A stretch of DNA of 64,000 nt from Streptomyces sp. CB03234. GTDB lineage: Bacteria > Actinomycetota > Actinomycetes > Streptomycetales > Streptomycetaceae. Shown here in pieces: positions 59,721 through 64,000 of this stretch. The notes beneath the pieces were generated by a model that saw only the letters and a list, made by a program, of their open reading frames with translations, was not told where the DNA came from and ran no database searches. The DNA is taken from contig NZ_LIYH01000002.1 of assembly GCF_001905885.1 (NCBI RefSeq), positions 859,591 through 923,590 on the forward strand, written 5' to 3'. The position numbers were made by a program, and so were the translations under genes. The first letter of the stretch is position 1, and every line of letters starts with the position of its first letter.

Positions 59721-60815
59721 ATGGCCGAGCAGGGGAAGACCAGCCGAATACGCGCCACCGGACGCCGACGCCGCGAACCGGCCAAGGGACGCAGGGCGCT
59801 CACCGTCGCCGCGTGGTCCGCCGCCGGGCTGGTGCTGGTCAGCGGCTGCGGGCTCGGCTACGTCTACTTCACGCTCAACGGCAACATCCAGAGCGTCGAC
59901 ATCAACGCCCAGCTGCGTGACGACGAGCGCCCCCGGAACGTCGACAACGGCTCCATGGACATCCTGGTCCTGGGTTCCGACTCCCGCTCCGGCGCCAACG
60001 GCGCGTACGGCAGGGACGAGGGCGCCGCCCGCTCCGACACGGCGATGATCCTGCACCTGGACGAGGGCCACCGGAAGGCCAGCGTCGTCTCCGTACCGCG
60101 CGACACGATCATCGAGCGGCCCGACTGCACCGACAAGACGGGTGCGACGGTCCCCGGCGAGCGCAAGGCCATGTTCAACACGGCGTACGAGGTCGGCGGC
60201 CCGGCCTGCGCGGTGAAGACCGTCGAGAAGATGTCCGGCATCCGCATGGACCACTACATCGAGGTCGACTTCACCGGCTTCAAGAAGCTCATCGACGAGC
60301 TCGGCGGCGTCGAGGTCACCACCACCGAGGCGATCAAGGACAAGAGCAGCCACCTCGACCTGGCGCCGGGCACCCACACCCTCACCGGCGAGCAGGCCCT
60401 CGGCCTCGTACGCACCCGCAAGGGCGTCGGCGACGGCAGCGACCTCGGCCGCATACAGCTCCAGCAGGCGTTCATGAAGGCCTTCATCGAGCAGGCCAAG
60501 AGCGTCGGTGTCTTCACCAACCCCAAGAAGCTGTGGGACCTCGCCGACACCGCCACCAAGGCGATCACCCCCGACTCCGAGCTCGACTCCGTCAAGGAGC
60601 TCGCCGACTTCGCCGGTGGCCTGAAACAGCTCGGCGCCGACGACGTCCACATGATCACGCTGCCGGTGCGGTACGACCCCGCCGACCTCAACCGCGTCGT
60701 CCCGCTGGAGGCCCAGTCCCAGCAGGTGTGGGCCGCCCTCAAGGCCGACCGGCCGATCCCGGCCTCCGCCACCAAGGACGCCGCCAAGGGACACGCCGAC
60801 GGCGTGGTCAAGTAG
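59721..60815 (+). CDS. LytR-CpsA-Psr (LCP) family glycopolymer ligase
   Basis: Membrane-anchored phosphotransferase of 364 residues that attaches anionic glycopolymers to peptidoglycan. One membrane helix after a basic cytoplasmic tail (VAAWSAAGLVLVSGCGLGYVYF), then the LCP domain with MDILVLGSDSRSG, RSDTAMILHLDE, VVSVPRDTII, HYIEVDFTGFKKLID and ALGLVRTRKGVGDGSDLGRIQLQQ (the Arg-rich lipid-phosphate pocket). GAGGAG precedes the ATG. Confidence 0.93.
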   Translation: MAEQGKTSRIRATGRRRREPAKGRRALTVAAWSAAGLVLVSGCGLGYVYFTLNGNIQSVDINAQLRDDERPRNVDNGSMDILVLGSDSRSGANGAYGRDEGAARSDTAMILHLDEGHRKASVVSVPRDTIIERPDCTDKTGATVPGERKAMFNTAYEVGGPACAVKTVEKMSGIRMDHYIEVDFTGFKKLIDELGGVEVTTTEAIKDKSSHLDLAPGTHTLTGEQALGLVRTRKGVGDGSDLGRIQLQQAFMKAFIEQAKSVGVFTNPKKLWDLADTATKAITPDSELDSVKELADFAGGLKQLGADDVHMITLPVRYDPADLNRVVPLEAQSQQVWAALKADRPIPASATKDAAKGHADGVVK

Positions 60816-60948
60816 CCCGGAATAGATCCGGCCACCCCCCGGTTTTGGGAGATACGGCCGGTCCTGGCAGACTGGTACGTCGGCCCCGGTTCACGCACGC
60901 GCAGCCCGCACGTGCGACCCGGCGCCCTCCCGAAACTAGGAGACACCC

Positions 60949-61170
60949 TTGAAGCGCGACATCCACCCCGAGTACGTCGAGACGCAGGTCAGCTGCACCT
61001 GTGGCGCGTCGTTCACCACCCGTAGCACGATCCAGGGCGGCAACATCCGTGCCGAGGTCTGCTCCGAGTGCCACCCGTTCTACACGGGCAAGCAGAAGAT
61101 CCTCGACACCGGTGGCCGTGTGGCCCGCTTCGAGGCCCGCTTCGGCAAGAAGGCCGGCTCCGCCAAGTAG
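60949..61170 (+). CDS. rpmE: 50S ribosomal protein L31, zinc-binding form
   Basis: L31 of 73 residues. [11 protein letters not shown] and [12 protein letters not shown] supply the cysteines of the zinc-containing C+ form; the non-zinc paralogue is not in the window. TTG start at 60949 after AGGAGACACC, unusual but fixed by KRDIHPEYV. Placed before prfA as in many actinobacteria. Confidence 0.95.
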   Translation: MKRDIHPEYVETQVSCTCGASFTTRSTIQGGNIRAEVCSECHPFYTGKQKILDTGGRVARFEARFGKKAGSAK

Positions 61171-61180
61171 CGAGCCATTG

Positions 61181-61227
61181 CGCCGGTCTCCGGCCGCCCC
61201 GCGTCGCCGGGGTGGCCGGGACCGGCG
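61181..61227 (+). terminator. Hairpin between rpmE and prfA
   Basis: CGCCGGT...CGGCC.CCCCG and CGGGG.GGCCG..ACCGGCG form a long interrupted stem, 10 nt after rpmE, followed by CTTTGCCGTCTT. It would reduce read-through into prfA. Confidence 0.75.
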
Positions 61228-61276
61228 CTTTGCCGTCTTCCACAGCAGCCATTTCGTTGAAAACCAGGAGCCCCCG

Positions 61277-62356
61277 ATGTTCGAGGCGGTCGAGGAACTG
61301 ATCGGCGAGCACGCCGATCTCGAGAAGAAGCTTGCCGACCCTTCGGTCCACGCCGATCAGGCCAACGCCCGCAAGCTCAACAAGCGCTACGCCGAGCTGA
61401 CCCCGATCGTCGCCACGTACCGCTCCTGGAAGCAGACCGGCGAGGACATCGAGACCGCTCGTGAGTACGCGCAGGTCGACCCCGACTTCGCCGCCGAGGC
61501 CAGGGAGCTGGAGAAGCAGCGCGAGGAGCTGACCGACAAGCTGCGGCTGCTGCTCGTCCCGCGCGACCCCAGCGACGACAAGGACGTCATCCTGGAGATC
61601 AAGGCGGGCGCCGGCGGCGACGAGTCCGCCCTGTTCGCCGGCGACCTGCTGCGCATGTACCTCCGGTACGCCGAGCGCGTCGGCTGGAAGACCGAGATCA
61701 TCGACGCCACCGAGTCCGAGCTGGGCGGCTACAAGGACGTCCAGGTCGCCGTGAAGACCAAGGGCGGCAACGGTGCCACCGAGCCCGGCCAGGGCGTCTG
61801 GGCGCGGCTGAAGTACGAGGGCGGGGTGCACCGCGTGCAGCGCGTGCCCGCCACCGAGTCGCAGGGCCGTATCCACACCTCCGCCGCCGGTGTCCTGGTG
61901 ACGCCCGAGGCCGAGGAGATCGACGTCGAGATCCACGCCAACGACCTGCGCGTCGACGTCTACCGGTCCTCGGGGCCCGGCGGCCAGTCCGTCAACACCA
62001 CCGACTCCGCCGTACGCATCACCCACCTGCCGACCGGCATCGTCGCCTCCTGCCAGAACGAGAAGAGCCAGCTCCAGAACAAGGAGCAGGCCATGCGTAT
62101 CCTGCGCTCCAGGCTGCTCGCCGCGGCCCAGGAGGAGGCCGAGAAGAACGCCGCGGACGCGCGCCGCAGCCAGGTGCGTACGGTCGACCGGTCCGAGAAG
62201 ATCCGGACGTACAACTTCCCGGAAAACCGGATCTCGGACCACCGGGTCGGCTTCAAGGCGTACAACTTGGACCAGGTGCTCGACGGGGAGCTCGACGCGG
62301 TGATCCAGGCGTGTGTCGACGCCGACTCCGCCGCGAAGCTCGCTGCCGCCCAGTAA
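61277..62356 (+). CDS. prfA: Peptide chain release factor 1
   Basis: Class I release factor of 359 residues recognising UAA/UAG stops. The GGQ motif of the peptidyl-hydrolysis loop lies in [16 protein letters not shown] (near residue 233), preceded by [15 protein letters not shown] carrying the PxT specificity region. ATG 61277 follows CAGGAG. prmC, which methylates this Gln, begins 32 nt downstream. Confidence 0.96.
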   Translation: MFEAVEELIGEHADLEKKLADPSVHADQANARKLNKRYAELTPIVATYRSWKQTGEDIETAREYAQVDPDFAAEARELEKQREELTDKLRLLLVPRDPSDDKDVILEIKAGAGGDESALFAGDLLRMYLRYAERVGWKTEIIDATESELGGYKDVQVAVKTKGGNGATEPGQGVWARLKYEGGVHRVQRVPATESQGRIHTSAAGVLVTPEAEEIDVEIHANDLRVDVYRSSGPGGQSVNTTDSAVRITHLPTGIVASCQNEKSQLQNKEQAMRILRSRLLAAAQEEAEKNAADARRSQVRTVDRSEKIRTYNFPENRISDHRVGFKAYNLDQVLDGELDAVIQACVDADSAAKLAAAQ

Positions 62357-62388
62357 CACTCGATATTTGCTCAGCCCGGAGGACCAGC

Positions 62389-63270
62389 GTGCAGCAACAT
62401 TTTGGGGGGCGACCCCCAAGCCCCCGCAGTGTGCTGCTTGCCGAAGTGGCCCAGGCCACCCAGCGGCTGGCCGACGCCGGCGTGCCGTCACCGCGCTTCG
62501 ACGCGGAGGAGCTCGCCGCGTTCGTGCACGGCGTCAAGCGGGGAGAGCTGCACAACGTCAAGGACGCGGACTTCGACGCCCGCTACTGGGAGGCCATCGC
62601 GCGCCGCGAGGCCCGCGAGCCGCTCCAGCACATCACCGGGCGGGCGTTCTTCCGCTACCTGGAGCTCCAGGTCGGCCCCGGTGTCTTCGTGCCCCGCCCC
62701 GAGACCGAGTCGGTCGTCGGCTGGGCCATAGACGCCGTACGGGCGATGGACGTCGTCGAGCCGCTGATCGTCGACCTGTGCTCCGGCTCCGGCGCCATCG
62801 CGCTCGCCATGGCCCAGGAGGTGCCGCGCTCGCGCGTGCACGCCGTGGAGCTGTCCGAGGACGCGCTGGTGTGGACGCGCAAGAACGCCGAGGGGTCCAG
62901 GGTCACCGTCCACCAGGGAGACGCCCTGACGGCCCTCCCCGAGCTCGACGGCCAGGTCGACCTGGTCATCTCCAACCCCCCGTACATCCCCCTCACCGAG
63001 TGGGAGTACGTCGCGCCCGAGGCCCGCGACCACGACCCGGAGATGGCGCTCTTCTCCGGCGAGGACGGCCTCGACACCATCCGCGGCATCGAACGCACCG
63101 CCCACCGGCTGCTGCGCCCCGGCGGCCTCGTCGTCGTCGAGCACGCCGACACCCAGGGCGGCCAGGTGCCGTGGATCTTCAACGAGGAGGCCGGCTGGGC
63201 GGACGCCGCCGACCACCCCGACCTGAACAACCGCCCGCGCTTCGCGACCGCGCGCAAGGCGACGCCATGA
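62389..63270 (+). CDS. prmC: Release factor glutamine methyltransferase
   Basis: AdoMet-dependent N5-glutamine methyltransferase of 293 residues acting on the GGQ motif of release factors. N-terminal helical domain (LLAEVAQATQRLADAGV), AdoMet motif IVDLCSGSGAIALAMA (near residue 127) and catalytic SNPPYIPL (near 195) are clear. GTG 62389 has CCGGAGGACC before it; it adds about 14 residues ahead of the usual start at LLAEV, which is the alternative (62431). Confidence 0.94.
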   Translation: MQQHFGGRPPSPRSVLLAEVAQATQRLADAGVPSPRFDAEELAAFVHGVKRGELHNVKDADFDARYWEAIARREAREPLQHITGRAFFRYLELQVGPGVFVPRPETESVVGWAIDAVRAMDVVEPLIVDLCSGSGAIALAMAQEVPRSRVHAVELSEDALVWTRKNAEGSRVTVHQGDALTALPELDGQVDLVISNPPYIPLTEWEYVAPEARDHDPEMALFSGEDGLDTIRGIERTAHRLLRPGGLVVVEHADTQGGQVPWIFNEEAGWADAADHPDLNNRPRFATARKATP

Positions 63271-63443
63271 CGGCACGGTGCGCAGCGGCGCCGGAGGCGC
63301 CCGGAACGAGTGAGCCGGGGAGCGCCGGTGCCGAAAGGGAGAGCGCGCGGAGGTCCCGAGGGGACCGAGCACGATCGACCGTGGGCGCACGCTCGAGCGT
63401 CCCGGCGGTGAACCGAGTGACCATGAAATGGGAGGCCCGCTGA
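63267..63443 (+). CDS. Possible 58-residue coupled ORF between prmC and tsaC
   Basis: ATG 63267 overlaps the prmC stop (ATGA) and the stop overlaps the tsaC ATG (TGATG), so it fills the gap exactly. The product (TARCAAAPEAPGTSEPGS..., Arg/Ser/Ala-rich) matches no family. It may only serve to couple translation of tsaC to prmC, or the spacer may be non-coding. Confidence 0.35.
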   Translation: MTARCAAAPEAPGTSEPGSAGAERESARRSRGDRARSTVGARSSVPAVNRVTMKWEAR

Positions 63444-64000
63444 TGGCACGGCGATACGACTGCAACGACGCGACCGACCGCACGACCGGCCTGCGTGAGG
63501 CCGCGTCCGCCGTCCGACGTGGCGAGCTCGTCGTGCTGCCCACCGACACCGTGTACGGGATCGGTGCGGACGCCTTCAGCGCCGAGGCCGTCGCGGACCT
63601 GCTCGCGGCCAAGGGACGCGGCCGCAACATGCCCACCCCTGTCCTGATCGGCTCCCCGAACACCCTGCACGGCCTCGTCACGGACTTCTCCGAGCAGGCC
63701 TGGGAGCTCGTCGACGCCTTCTGGCCCGGCGCCCTGACCCTGGTCGCCAAGCACCAGCCGTCGCTCCAGTGGGACCTCGGCGACACGCGCGGCACCGTCG
63801 CGATCCGGATGCCGCTGCACCCGGTCGCCATCGAGCTGCTCACCGACGTCGGCCCGATGGCCGTCTCGTCCGCCAACCTGACCGGCCACCCGGCGCCCGA
63901 GGACTGCGACGCCGCGCAGGGCATGCTCGGCGACTCCGTCTCCGTGTACCTGGACGGCGGCCCGACGCCGGGCATCGTCCCGTCGTCGATCGTCGACGTC
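63443..64000 (+). CDS. tsaC: Threonylcarbamoyl-AMP synthase (Sua5/YwlC/YrdC), 3' end outside window
   Basis: Makes threonylcarbamoyl-AMP for the t6A37 modification of ANN-decoding tRNAs. The visible 186 residues contain the YrdC signatures VLPTDTVYGIGADAF, KGRGRNMPTPVLIGSP, WPGALTLVAKHQ, TVAIRMPLHP and VSSANLTGHPAP with VYLDGGPTPGIVPSSIVDV at the edge. ATG 63443 follows GGGAGG. The gene runs off the window. Confidence 0.93.
   Translation, partial: MARRYDCNDATDRTTGLREAASAVRRGELVVLPTDTVYGIGADAFSAEAVADLLAAKGRGRNMPTPVLIGSPNTLHGLVTDFSEQAWELVDAFWPGALTLVAKHQPSLQWDLGDTRGTVAIRMPLHPVAIELLTDVGPMAVSSANLTGHPAPEDCDAAQGMLGDSVSVYLDGGPTPGIVPSSIVDV

Noticed and set aside
59592..60794. 400-codon minus ORF opposite the LCP gene
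   Set aside because: Mirror of the plus-strand codon pattern; the plus strand holds a complete LCP protein.

Overview
The window is chromosomal DNA of a Streptomyces or very close relative. It is very GC-rich with strongly biased codon use, many GTG starts and ATGA/GTGA stop-start overlaps, and it carries a conservon (cvnABCD), an 82-residue zinc-ribbon gene coupled to a HEAT-repeat gene, the lysA-hom-thrC-thrB-rho-rpmE-prfA-prmC-tsaC block and a pSAM2-type integrative element.

Layout. 1-5.3 kb: conservon cvnABCD (cvnA cut by the window edge), a StyA-like flavin monooxygenase and a small unknown. 5.3-13.7 kb: NlpC/P60 hydrolase, a kinase-like/PQQ-propeller membrane protein whose kinase motifs are missing, a TetR/AurF-type diiron oxygenase operon divergent from a second ferritin-like diiron protein, a proline-rich membrane protein and a DUF3291 protein. 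13.7-21.7 kb: a coupled class B PBP/SEDS pair, a repeat-rich spacer, a histidine kinase coupled to a lipoprotein with no adjacent response regulator, a zinc-ribbon protein and a HEAT-repeat protein. 21.9-25.6 kb: a NERD-like protein and a split NHEJ system (LigD-type ligase and polymerase as separate coupled genes, divergent from ku). 26.6-31.5 kb: a type III restriction-modification island whose Res protein ends inside its nuclease domain. 31.5-33.2 kb: a secreted SGNH hydrolase, a lipoprotein remnant and the old terminator of a tRNA gene.

33.27-47.55 kb is an actinomycete integrative and conjugative element (AICE) of about 14.24 kb, inserted in the 3' half of tRNA-Arg(CCG) and bounded by a 44-bp perfect direct repeat. 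It has a cargo end (NYN-domain protein, a SacI-like m5C methyltransferase and restriction endonuclease, HD hydrolase, NUDIX hydrolase), a divergent control region with repeated GGGACGTT half-sites, a transfer operon (SCO3933-like protein, FtsK/TraB translocase, Spd-like membrane proteins, CxxC mini-proteins, a solitary m5C methyltransferase), then rolling-circle initiator, excisionase and tyrosine integrase. The integrase reading frame appears broken after 20 codons by what looks like a 4-nt deletion.

47.6-64 kb is the conserved core: a single-domain response regulator, nrtL (ArgS-like protein without catalytic core, next to the tRNA-Arg), lysA, hom, thrC, thrB, rho, a secreted trypsin-like protease with FG-GAP-like repeats, a secreted unknown, an LCP-family protein, rpmE, prfA, prmC and a partial tsaC. 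A recurrent signal across the window is a TANNNT box 6-7 nt before the start codon, the usual mark of leaderless transcripts in Streptomyces.
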